DNA from: Campylobacteraceae bacterium
Lineage (GTDB): Bacteria; Campylobacterota; Campylobacteria; Campylobacterales; Sulfurovaceae
Reading direction: 5' to 3'
Assembly (NCBI GenBank): GCA_027055805.1
Contig: JALUMR010000080.1
Location: 1 to 33,401 of the forward strand
DNA: 33,401 nt
Shown: one piece after another, positions 8,753-16,131 of the stretch
Position numbering within the stretch: the stretch's first letter is position 1
Layout of the letters: the number at the start of each line of letters is the position of its first letter
The notes under the pieces: generated by a model
The model's input: only the letters and a program-made list of their open reading frames with translations
Told to the model about the DNA's origin: nothing
Databases searched by the model: none
Program-made: the position numbers and the translations under genes

Positions 8753-8965
8753 TTACAGTCTAGCCTCATATCTTCTAAGCATGTAAAGTTTCTTAAGAAT
8801 CTTTTTACGCGTTGCAATTTTTTCTTTTTTACGAGCTTCTGTTGCTGTTTCGTAGTGCTGTCTAGCTCTTGCTTCAGTAACGATTAGGTTTCTGTCACAT
8901 TGTCTTTTAAATTTTCTGTAAGAGTCATCAAATGTATCTCTTGTTGATAGTTTAATTCCTGGCAT
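8753..8965 (-). CDS. rpsU: 30S ribosomal protein S21
   Basis: S21 is a small basic protein of the 30S subunit, involved in initiation at the mRNA 3'-end platform. I chose the ATG at 8965-8963, giving 70 residues starting [10 protein letters not shown], because this is the family's usual N-terminus and GGAAGGGGG lies about 9 bases upstream; the frame stays open 11 codons further but without support. The rest ([20 protein letters not shown], then a Lys/Arg-rich tail ending RRYEARL) is typical of S21. It has its own terminator and probably its own promoter, as two TATAAT boxes lie 64-85 bases upstream of the start. Confidence 0.95.
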   Translation of the reverse strand: MPGIKLSTRDTFDDSYRKFKRQCDRNLIVTEARARQHYETATEARKKEKIATRKKILKKLYMLRRYEARL

Positions 8966-9028
8966 GTCAAGCACCCCCTTCCTTATCAGATTTTCCACGG
9001 TTTAGGTAGAAGCGATAAAATCGGTGAA

Positions 9029-9050
9029 ATTATAGCTAAAAAAAATTATA
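9029..9050 (-). promoter_or_regulatory. putative rpsU promoter -10 boxes
   Basis: On the minus strand two TATAAT hexamers occur at 9050-9045 and 9034-9029, upstream of rpsU, separated by a T-rich stretch. No good -35 box is visible, which is common in this phylum. Which box is used cannot be told from sequence. Confidence 0.4.
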
Positions 9051-9084
9051 GGTATGTTTAAAATGTTATAATATGGGAAAACTC

Positions 9085-10461
9085 CTATAAGTTCCCCTTA
9101 ATCATCTCTGCAACACTCTCTGCACGTGTTCCTAAAACTACTTGAATGGTAGTCTCACTGGGTTTGATTACCCCTTTGGCTCCTAACTTCATAAATGCTT
9201 CATCACTTAAATCTTTAGAAGATTTTACTTCCATTCTTAGCCGTGTTATACACGCATCAGTAGAGACTATATTTTCAGCTCCTCCAAGAGCTTCTATAAA
9301 TGCTTGGGCTTCGTTTGAAGCTTCTAGTTTTTCTGCCTCTTGGTCTTCTGTGAAAATTGTAAGTTTAAAAAGCTTAATAGTAAAGTAAGAAAGTACAAAA
9401 TAAATAAGTCCAAAAACCAAACCAAGAGGTAAAATGAGTAGTGGATTGGTGGCTAGTTTGTAGTTAATAAGGTAGTCAATAAGCCCTGCAGAGAAACCAA
9501 AACCGTGATGTATGTCCATGTATTGAGCCGTTGCTAACGCCAAACCAGTTAGTATGGCGTGTAAAACGAAGAGAATGGGTGCTACAAAAAGAAAGAGGAA
9601 CTCTAAAGGTTCGGTGACTCCTGTTAGAAAAGAGGTAAAAGCCACACCTGCTAAGATGGCTCCTGCTTTTTTTCTTTGCTTTTTTTCTGTGGTTAGGTAG
9701 ATGGCAAATGCTATGGAAGGAAGACCAAACATCATCACAATGTAAAAACCTGACATATAAATTCCAGCCGTTGGGTCACCTGCAAAGAAACGGTGTAGGT
9801 CTCCATTGGCGACTACTTCAACACCATCTTTTACGTGGGTGTAGTCTCCAAGTTGGAACCAAAAAACAGAGTTTAAAATGTGGTGTAGCCCCAGTGGAAT
9901 GAGTAGACGGTTTAGTGTTCCGTAGATAAAAGTTCCTACTTCATCAAGGCTTATGATGGCATGGGAAAAAGAGTCGATGCCACTTTGAGCATAGTGCCAA
10001 AAGAAACCAGCCAATACTCCAACAGCTATGGAAGCAATAGCCGTGACAATAGGCACAAAACGTTTCCCTCCAAAGAAGCCTAAAAACTCAGGTGGTTTAA
10101 CGGTGTGGTAACGGTTGTAGAGAGTTCCTGCTAAAATACCGATGATAATACCGATGAAAACCCCCATTTTTAATGAGGGGTCAATCTGCAAGTAGACAGC
10201 TTTTGCAATAAGTATACCTATAACAGCAGAGAGTGCGGCCGCTCCATCGTTGTTTTTGGCTAAACCATAGGCAATACCAACAGCAAAGAGTAGGTCAAGG
10301 TTGTCAAATACAGCTCCACCTGCTACTTTCATAATGTTGGCAATGTCTCCTGTTATGAAAGGAATGTCACCAAAACCAAGACGAAGTAAAATGGCTGCTA
10401 TGGGTAGAACAGCAATGGGGGTCATAAGGGCTTTGCCCACTTTTTGTAATAGGCTAAACAT
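9085..10461 (-). CDS. PTS IIBC component, N-acetylglucosamine/glucose family (NagE-like)
   Basis: The product imports and phosphorylates a sugar using phosphate passed from HPr. Residues 1-370 form the membrane IIC domain, with LLIPLGLHHILNSVFWFQLG, GDLHRFFAGDPTAGIYMSGF and FLTGVTEPLEFLFLF. Residues 385-458 form the IIB domain with phospho-Cys404 in DACITRLRM. Landmarks such as GAVFDNL, FFGGKRFVP and HRFFAGDPTAG are closer to E. coli NagE than to PtsG as I recall them, so GlcNAc is the favoured substrate. E. coli NagE continues into a IIA domain; this protein stops after IIB. Its start overlaps the end of the HPr-EI gene by 8 bases, so the two should be translationally coupled. Confidence 0.88.
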   Translation of the reverse strand: MFSLLQKVGKALMTPIAVLPIAAILLRLGFGDIPFITGDIANIMKVAGGAVFDNLDLLFAVGIAYGLAKNNDGAAALSAVIGILIAKAVYLQIDPSLKMGVFIGIIIGILAGTLYNRYHTVKPPEFLGFFGGKRFVPIVTAIASIAVGVLAGFFWHYAQSGIDSFSHAIISLDEVGTFIYGTLNRLLIPLGLHHILNSVFWFQLGDYTHVKDGVEVVANGDLHRFFAGDPTAGIYMSGFYIVMMFGLPSIAFAIYLTTEKKQRKKAGAILAGVAFTSFLTGVTEPLEFLFLFVAPILFVLHAILTGLALATAQYMDIHHGFGFSAGLIDYLINYKLATNPLLILPLGLVFGLIYFVLSYFTIKLFKLTIFTEDQEAEKLEASNEAQAFIEALGGAENIVSTDACITRLRMEVKSSKDLSDEAFMKLGAKGVIKPSETTIQVVLGTRAESVAEMIKGNL

Positions 10462-12307
10462 TTCTAATTCTCTCTTTTAGTGAAGGGATGAGTTTTGCTG
10501 AAACGGAGAGTGTATCGTAACCTAAATTTATCAAGGTCTCTGTAGCCGTACTAAGACCAGCCAGTTCCCCACAGATACTGATGGGTTTTTTAGTTGTCTC
10601 TATAATTAATTTTAGAGCATTCATTACCATAGGGGAGAGTGCATCTGCCTGTAAAGATGCGTGTGTTCTCTCTATGGCAAAAAGGTATTGGGTGAGGTCG
10701 TTGGTTCCTATGGAGTAGAAGTCTACGAGTTGGTCAAACTCATGTAAAGCAAAAATCACAGAGGGAACTTCTAGCATCATTCCAAACTCTATATTTGAGA
10801 TATCTAAGTTGTGTTTAATGGCAATATCAATAGCAATTTTTTTAGCCTCTATAAATTCATTACAGTTACTTACCATAGGGAACATAATTTTCATGGTTTT
10901 CCCTCTGGTATCTGTCTCATTAACAGCTTTGAAAATAGCCAACAGTTGCTCTTCTAATAATTTTTTTTCGAGCAATAAGAAACGGATACCTCGTATGCCC
11001 AAGAAAGGATTTTGCTCTTTTTCTATATGTGCATAAGGAAGAGGTTTGTCCCCTCCTATATCGAGTGCTCTTATGGTAAGTTCATCAAAAAGTTCAAAAA
11101 TCTCTGCATAGGCTTTGGTTTGTTCTTCTACCGTAGGCTTTTTTTCCATAAACAAAAATTCACTTCTTAACAGCCCAATACCATCTGCACCCAACTCTTT
11201 AGCCTCTTTGGCTGATTGTACATCTCCAATATTTGCAAGAACTTTAATACTTTTACCTCTTAATGTCTCGGTTGAGTTAAAACGATTTTTATAGTTTTGG
11301 GCTTTTTTCTCTTGAAATGATTTTTGTTTTTCGTATGCCTTATCTATGTCAGTTTTCGTCGGTGATATAAGAATGTCTCCCGAGCTGGTGTCAAGGATTG
11401 CTTCTTTTGTCTCTTCTATATAGTCATCTATAATGACGGTTGGAATAGCAAAAGAGCGTAAAAGTATGGAGGCATGAGAAGTAGGGCTACCATGTTTGAG
11501 TACCACACCTTGAATAGGCGAGTCTACAAGCTTAGGAACATCGCTTGGAAGCAGGTCATCTACAAGTAAAATATAGGGAGTATCTGGAAGTTTTAAGGTG
11601 CTTGTTATACCTGTATGGGTGAGTATCTGTTGAAGAATATCTTTATAGTCAGCTATGCGAGATTCAAACTTTGTACCTTTTAGTTTTTCTACCTCTTTAT
11701 CTATGGTCTCTTTTAACTTCTCTACCTCTTTAAAATTTTGTTGAAAGATATCAGAAGAGAGTAGCTCTTTATGTGCAAGGTATATATCTGCCTCACTGTT
11801 TGATTTGTTTTCATTGTATAGCTCTTCAAGCTCTTTTTTTACCAATTTAATAGAGTCGTTTATACTAAGAGTTTTTTGTTTATCTATGTTTTCTACAGCT
11901 TTACAATAAACCAAAGGAGCAATGGCTATGCCTGGTACAATACTAATTCCATTGAGAGTAGGGCTTTCATAACGCTCATCTATTTGAGTTAAAGTTTCAA
12001 TCTCTTTATCATTCTCCATAAGTTCTTTAAAAAAAGATGTGAGGTGGCTACTCGCTTCTTTTGCATCTTCCCCTACACACTTTAAGATAAAGCTTTCACC
12101 TTTTGCTAAAGAGAGAGAAATGATTTTAGGAACCTGTGTTGCAGAGACCTCTTGTGCGTAAGAGATGATAGTAATGGTAGAGTTGAATTTTTTTGCTTCA
12201 TTAGCAAACTTTGCAATAGGTCTTAAATGAAAACCATTAGCCGAGGTAATGGTAAGCGTAGATTCTATGGGTTTTTGTTTTTTAAATATACTTTTTAGAA
12301 AATTCAT
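10454..12307 (-). CDS. HPr-Enzyme I fusion phosphotransferase
   Basis: This 617-residue protein fuses the two general PTS proteins. Residues about 14-100 are an HPr domain with phospho-His27 in GFHLRP. Residues about 115-617 are Enzyme I, with the swivel phospho-His278 in HGSPTSHASILLRSFAIPT and the PEP-binding barrel (FLGIRGIRFLL, EFGMMLEVP, FYSIGTNDLTQY, CGELAG). It would take phosphate from PEP and pass it via its own HPr to a IIA. At the place of regulatory Ser46 of Gram-positive HPr the aligned residue is Gln58, so HPr-kinase control is not expected. The C-terminus is slightly short for EI. The transcript begins near an inverted repeat just upstream. Confidence 0.92.
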   Translation of the reverse strand: MNFLKSIFKKQKPIESTLTITSANGFHLRPIAKFANEAKKFNSTITIISYAQEVSATQVPKIISLSLAKGESFILKCVGEDAKEASSHLTSFFKELMENDKEIETLTQIDERYESPTLNGISIVPGIAIAPLVYCKAVENIDKQKTLSINDSIKLVKKELEELYNENKSNSEADIYLAHKELLSSDIFQQNFKEVEKLKETIDKEVEKLKGTKFESRIADYKDILQQILTHTGITSTLKLPDTPYILLVDDLLPSDVPKLVDSPIQGVVLKHGSPTSHASILLRSFAIPTVIIDDYIEETKEAILDTSSGDILISPTKTDIDKAYEKQKSFQEKKAQNYKNRFNSTETLRGKSIKVLANIGDVQSAKEAKELGADGIGLLRSEFLFMEKKPTVEEQTKAYAEIFELFDELTIRALDIGGDKPLPYAHIEKEQNPFLGIRGIRFLLLEKKLLEEQLLAIFKAVNETDTRGKTMKIMFPMVSNCNEFIEAKKIAIDIAIKHNLDISNIEFGMMLEVPSVIFALHEFDQLVDFYSIGTNDLTQYLFAIERTHASLQADALSPMVMNALKLIIETTKKPISICGELAGLSTATETLINLGYDTLSVSAKLIPSLKERIRNV

Positions 12308-12318
12308 AATTTTTCCCT

Positions 12319-12355
12319 AATAGCACTTCTTTATTTATTGTGGAGAAGTGCTATT
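12319..12355. repeat. 12-bp inverted repeat next to the ptsHI ribosome binding site
   Basis: AATAGCACTTCT (12319-12330) pairs perfectly with AGAAGTGCTATT (12344-12355) across 13 bases. On the minus strand the 3' arm abuts AGGGAAAA, the likely ribosome binding site of the HPr-EI gene. On the plus strand the hairpin is followed by TTGTTTTTTG. It may be a 5'-UTR structure, an operator, or a terminator for antisense transcription; it lacks a T-tract on the strand of msrBA and ptsHI. Confidence 0.55.
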
Positions 12356-12403
12356 TTGTTTTTTGCATTATCTTAGCATAATTTTTTTTTGAGTAAAACC
12401 TTT

Positions 12404-13261
12404 TTAAAACCTTTTTGTATAAGCATGGCAATAAGGGGTAGAATTTCTCAACTTATAGTAGTTTTGATGCTCCTCTTCTGCTTTGTAGAACGTATGTTCA
12501 TTGGCATCTTTTATCATGGTGGCGATGTTCATGCCTTTGTCTTCTAACTGGTTAATAAGTATTTGAACGGTATCTTCCTCTTCTACATCGTTGGTAAATA
12601 TAGCAGAAAGATACTGTGGACCTATGTCTGGACCTTGACCATTCATCTGCTCTGGGTTGTGGGTTTCAAAAAAGAGTTTACAGAGTTGCTCGTAGCTTAC
12701 TTCACTTGGGTCGTAGGTTACTTCTACTGTCTCTAAGTGACCAGTATCTTTTTGGCAGATTTCATGATAAGTAGGGTCTATGGTATGCCCACCCATATAG
12801 CCTGAGTCTGCATTCACCACACCAGGAGCTTGTTGGAACCAGTACTCTGTACCCCAAAAACATCCTGAAGAGAAGTAGGCTTTTTTATACTTTGAGTTGT
12901 TTTCGTTAGCGTCAAATGAGAGTGAGACTGAGTTAACACAGTGACGGGTACTTTTAGGGGTAATTTGTTCACCTTTAAATACATGACCCAAGTGACCACC
13001 ACAGGTAGCACAAACTATCTCTACACGTCTTCCATCGGCATCGGGTATCTCTTTTACTGCACCCTCTATGGTGTCATCAAAACTGGGCCATCCTGAACCT
13101 GAGTCAAATTTGTCTGTTGAGCTAAAGAGAGGAGTGTTACATTTTCTACAGTTGTAGACTCCTGCCTCATAAAATCCATCGTATTTACCAGAAAAAGGCA
13201 TCTCTGTACCTTTATTTTCTATTACACGTATCTCTTCGCTATTTAAATCATTATATTCCAT
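12404..13261 (-). CDS. msrBA: bifunctional methionine sulfoxide reductase, MsrB-MsrA fusion
   Basis: The protein repairs oxidised methionine, both R- and S-sulfoxides. Residues about 1-120 are MsrB, with structural zinc Cys pairs 38/41 and 84/87 and catalytic Cys108 in TRHCVNSVSLSF. Residues about 126-285 are MsrA, with catalytic Cys134 in SSGCFWGTEYWF and the family segments GYMGGHT, TGHLETVEV and the HNPEQMNGQGPDIGPQY loop. There is no signal peptide, so it acts in the cytoplasm. The order B then A is the reverse of fusions such as Neisseria PilB. AAGGAA precedes the ATG, and a 13-base palindrome lies about 15 bases upstream of the start. Confidence 0.93.
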   Translation of the reverse strand: MEYNDLNSEEIRVIENKGTEMPFSGKYDGFYEAGVYNCRKCNTPLFSSTDKFDSGSGWPSFDDTIEGAVKEIPDADGRRVEIVCATCGGHLGHVFKGEQITPKSTRHCVNSVSLSFDANENNSKYKKAYFSSGCFWGTEYWFQQAPGVVNADSGYMGGHTIDPTYHEICQKDTGHLETVEVTYDPSEVSYEQLCKLFFETHNPEQMNGQGPDIGPQYLSAIFTNDVEEEDTVQILINQLEDKGMNIATMIKDANEHTFYKAEEEHQNYYKLRNSTPYCHAYTKRF

Positions 13262-13602
13262 CTATTTTCCTTTTCGGAGTAATTTACTCTTATTTATTTG
13301 ACAATATAACATCATTAGTTAAAAGTTACATGTAAAAATGAAAAGCTATGATTTTAAATTTCTATTGATTTAATAAGATATGGCTTTGGTAACTTTTTTA
13401 AGGAGTTTTAATAGTTTACTTGAATTTTAGAGAGAGATAGTGTAAAATTTTTATGTGATTTTAATATTTTGATATATAACTTGTAAAAAATTAATAAACT
13501 TAAAATAGACCATGAAAACTCTAAAAATAAGCGAAAAAAATCACAAAGTACAAAAAATGCACAATTATGTTATAATATGCTCGTATATAAAGGAATATAG
13601 AT
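13262..13602. other. intergenic region between divergent msrBA and lpxC
   Basis: This 341-base, AT-rich gap separates two divergent transcripts. Near msrBA it holds the palindrome GAGTAA-T-TTACTC (13277-13289), a possible small operator. Near lpxC it holds an extended -10 promoter. I see no open frame of convincing size and no RNA gene in the middle. Confidence 0.5.
13568..13576 (+). promoter_or_regulatory. extended -10 promoter of the lpxC-infB operon
   Basis: TGTTATAAT is a perfect extended -10 element (TGn followed by TATAAT) 27 bases before the lpxC ATG. No -35 consensus is visible, which an extended -10 can tolerate. It would drive the lpxC-tsaB-thrB-ylxR-infB-rbfA-rimP unit. Confidence 0.6.
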
Positions 13603-14487
13603 ATGAATCAACGAACCATTAGTAAGCCAGTTGAAGTTGTTGGAATAGGGTTACATAAAGGTGAACCTATTAAACTTCGTCTTGAACCGTTAGGTACCGA
13701 TGCAGGTATCATCTTCTATCGTGAAGATTTGGCTTTAACTATTCCTCTTTCTCCCTCTTCTGTTATTGATACTCAAATGGCTACAGTTATAGGTTCGGAT
13801 AAAGGCTATATCTCTACTATTGAACACTTCTTATCGGCTGTTTATGCGTATGGAATTGATAATATGCGTGTCATTGTTAATGGAAATGAGATGCCTATTA
13901 TGGATGGAAGTGCCTCTTCGTTTTGTCTGCTTTTAGATGAAGCAGGAGTAGAAGAGCAAGAAGTTGCAAAAGAGGTTATTCTAGTTAAGAAAAGAGTTGA
14001 AGTTCGTGATGGTGATAAGTTTGTACGACTTGAACCAAGTGATGAAGTAAGCTTTGACTTTGAGATAGATTTTGAACATCCTGTGATTGGTCGCCAATCA
14101 CAAAGTTACTCCTTTGGAACCAAACCTTTTTTAGAAGAGATTGCGAGGGCAAGAACTTTTGGATTTGCTCGTGATATTCAATATCTTCAAAGTATTAACT
14201 TAGCATTAGGGGCAAGTTTGAACAATGCCATTGGACTTGATGATGAAAAAATACTTAATCCTGAAGGTTTAAGATTTGACAATGAATTTGCCCGTCATAA
14301 AGTTTTAGATGCCATGGGTGATATGATGGTGACAGGGCATAATATTTTAGGAGCCTATAGCTCTTTTGCAGGAAGTCATAAGCTTAACCATGAATTAACG
14401 GTTAAACTTTTAGCCGACAAAGCTAACTATGAGATGGTTTCAGTAGACAGTGTACAAAGTAGAGAGTTTGCAAAAAGTTTCGCCTAG
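13603..14487 (+). CDS. lpxC: UDP-3-O-acyl-N-acetylglucosamine deacetylase (LpxC)
   Basis: LpxC catalyses the committed, zinc-dependent deacetylation in lipid A synthesis. The 294-residue product has the usual length and both halves: MNQRTISKPVEVVGIGLHKGEP at the N-terminus, the zinc His in STIEHFLSAVYAYGID, the MPIMDGSASSF segment, and in the second half FARARTFGF-type and FARHKVLDAMGDM motifs with the other zinc ligands His and Asp. AAGGA lies 8 bases before the ATG. It is the first gene of a seven-gene operon; its end overlaps the following TsaB-like gene by 38 bases. A Gram-negative outer membrane with lipid A is implied. Confidence 0.96.
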   Translation: MNQRTISKPVEVVGIGLHKGEPIKLRLEPLGTDAGIIFYREDLALTIPLSPSSVIDTQMATVIGSDKGYISTIEHFLSAVYAYGIDNMRVIVNGNEMPIMDGSASSFCLLLDEAGVEEQEVAKEVILVKKRVEVRDGDKFVRLEPSDEVSFDFEIDFEHPVIGRQSQSYSFGTKPFLEEIARARTFGFARDIQYLQSINLALGASLNNAIGLDDEKILNPEGLRFDNEFARHKVLDAMGDMMVTGHNILGAYSSFAGSHKLNHELTVKLLADKANYEMVSVDSVQSREFAKSFA

Positions 14488-14938
14488 TAAATACGAAGTT
14501 CTTATTATCTCTATAGCTTCACCTCTTCTTTTGGGCGTTTATAGAGATGGTGAGTTGGTAGAGAAAATAGAGAGCAAAGAGAAAACTTCTGAAATTCTTT
14601 TAAAGAAGCTTTCAGAATTGTCAAAAAAATATAACTATAGTCATCTTATTTATACTAATGGACCAGGCTCCTATATGGCTATTAAATTAACCTATATAAC
14701 TTTACGTTCATTAGAAATTTTAGAAGGTATTTCTTTTGATGGTTGTGATGCCTTTGATTTAAATAAACAAAATCCTATAAAAGCAGTGGGTAAACTCTAC
14801 TTTATCAAAGAAAATAACACTATAATAACAAAAAAATTTGATGAGGTTGTAGAGCAACGGTTTGAATTACCTTCCATGTTGAGTGAAGTGACTATTTTAA
14901 ATGATAATAAACCAATGTATATTCTATCTGCCGTGTAA
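14450..14938 (+). CDS. tsaB: TsaB-like protein for tRNA t6A modification
   Basis: TsaB is a non-catalytic partner of TsaD in making N6-threonylcarbamoyladenosine on ANN-decoding tRNAs. The 162-residue product has the TsaB-type half-fold: a strand-turn start IISIASPLLLGVY, then YTNGPGSYMAIKLTYITLRSL, equivalent to the NGPGSFTGLR signature, and a strongly divergent C-terminal half, as is usual in this phylum. The open frame allows GTG at 14450 or TTG at 14468, both inside lpxC; the second follows AGAGAG, but family N-termini would favour an even later start, and no ATG is available. Function rests on the NGPGS motif and context. Confidence 0.7.
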   Translation: MYKVESLQKVSPSKYEVLIISIASPLLLGVYRDGELVEKIESKEKTSEILLKKLSELSKKYNYSHLIYTNGPGSYMAIKLTYITLRSLEILEGISFDGCDAFDLNKQNPIKAVGKLYFIKENNTIITKKFDEVVEQRFELPSMLSEVTILNDNKPMYILSAV

Positions 14939-14976
14939 CTATATCTTATAATTACAACATCGACAAAGGAAGCACT

Positions 14977-15858
14977 TTGTTTGTATCTGTACCTGCTACA
15001 TCAGCAAACCTTGGTCCAGGGTTTGATACTTTAGGTTTGGCGATTAATTTTCGTAATGAAATCACCATTAAACCTTCTCGATTCTTCTCTGTATCTACTC
15101 GTGGTGAGGGAGCAGAAAATCCTCACATTCGTAAAAACATTCTTTTTATGAACATTTTTAATAAACAATATATAAAATTAAAAGGTCAAAGAGATAATTT
15201 TCGCTTTGAGTTTATTAACCGTATTCCTATCTCAAGAGGTTTAGGCTCTTCGTCAGCAGTGATTACGGCTGCATTGACCTCTGCTTATGTGGCAGCAGGT
15301 GAGCGTTATAATAAAAGAAAAATACTGAACCTTGCTTTAGAGTATGAACCACATCCCGACAATATTACTCCAGCTGTAATGGGTGGATTTAATGTAGCTT
15401 GTGTGGAAGATAAAAAGGTCTATAGTAAAAAGAGAAAAGTTCCAGAGTATTTAAGAGCCGTTTTGGTTATTCCTAACAAAACTATATCTACAGCTAAATC
15501 ACGAAATGTTTTACCTGATTTGTATAGAACCGAAGAGATGGTTTATTCCCTTTCTCGTGCTTCATTTATGACCTCTTTATTTATGACAGAGTCTTGGGAT
15601 TTATTGAGAATAGCTTCTAAAGATAAGCTTCATCAAACAAGAAGAATGAAGCAGATGCCTGATTTGTTTGAGGTTCAAAAAACTGCATTGTCAAATGGTG
15701 CGTTAATGAGTACGCTTTCAGGTTCAGGTTCAACATTTTTTACACTCTGTTATGCTGATGATGCAGCCAAGATACACCAAGCTTTAGCACAGAAGTTTCC
15801 CAAATTTAGAGTCTTTACTAAAACTCTTGATAATTATGGCGTAACTTCAAAGAGTTAA
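14977..15858 (+). CDS. thrB: homoserine kinase
   Basis: ThrB phosphorylates homoserine with ATP, the penultimate step to threonine. The 293-residue product is a GHMP kinase: VPATSANLGPGFDTLGLA at the start, the ATP loop PISRGLGSSSAVITAAL around residues 85-105, EYEPHPDNITPAVMGGF, and the C-terminal STLSGSGSTFFTL. The start is TTG at 14977, supported by AAAGGA 7 bases upstream and by the family N-terminus FVSVPATSANLG. It sits 38 bases after tsaB and 21 before ylxR, in the arrangement seen upstream of infB in related bacteria. Confidence 0.94.
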   Translation: MFVSVPATSANLGPGFDTLGLAINFRNEITIKPSRFFSVSTRGEGAENPHIRKNILFMNIFNKQYIKLKGQRDNFRFEFINRIPISRGLGSSSAVITAALTSAYVAAGERYNKRKILNLALEYEPHPDNITPAVMGGFNVACVEDKKVYSKKRKVPEYLRAVLVIPNKTISTAKSRNVLPDLYRTEEMVYSLSRASFMTSLFMTESWDLLRIASKDKLHQTRRMKQMPDLFEVQKTALSNGALMSTLSGSGSTFFTLCYADDAAKIHQALAQKFPKFRVFTKTLDNYGVTSKS

Positions 15859-15879
15859 TAACAAAAATTAGGTATAATT

Positions 15880-16131
15880 ATGCGAAAAAATGAACCAGTA
15901 CGCATGTGTATAACATGTAGAGAACGAGAGCTTCAACAAAACTTACTTCGCCTACAAGAGAAAAACAGTAACATTTTTCCTTACTCTGGACAGGGTCGAA
16001 GTTTTTATATTTGTAATAGTTGTCGTGAAAACGAAAAAAAGATTAAAGGTTTAATGAAACGTTTTCGACTCACAAGTGAAGATAGTGAACAGTTTGTTAA
16101 GTATTTAAAGGAGTTAGATAAGAATGGATAG
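15880..16131 (+). CDS. ylxR: YlxR/RnpM family RNA-binding protein (DUF448)
   Basis: The 83-residue product has the DUF448 hallmark [18 protein letters not shown], with CxxC and Arg-rich RNA-binding surface, then a second C-x-x-C (YICNSCREN) and a basic helix ending in the C-terminus. In Bacillus the family member RnpM binds RNase P RNA; elsewhere its role is less clear. The gene almost always lies before infB, as here, where its last 8 bases overlap the infB start. An ATG with GGT/TAATT upstream begins the frame; the ribosome binding site is weak. Confidence 0.88.
   Translation: MRKNEPVRMCITCRERELQQNLLRLQEKNSNIFPYSGQGRSFYICNSCRENEKKIKGLMKRFRLTSEDSEQFVKYLKELDKNG

Noticed and set aside
12814-13011. 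65-codon minus-strand frame inside msrBA
   Set aside because: It lies in another frame over the conserved MsrB-MsrA coding sequence, with no independent start signal.
13380-13430. Short frame starting ATGGCTTTGG in the lpxC-msrBA gap
   Set aside because: It has only 16 codons, no conserved residues that I recognise and a weak ribosome binding site.
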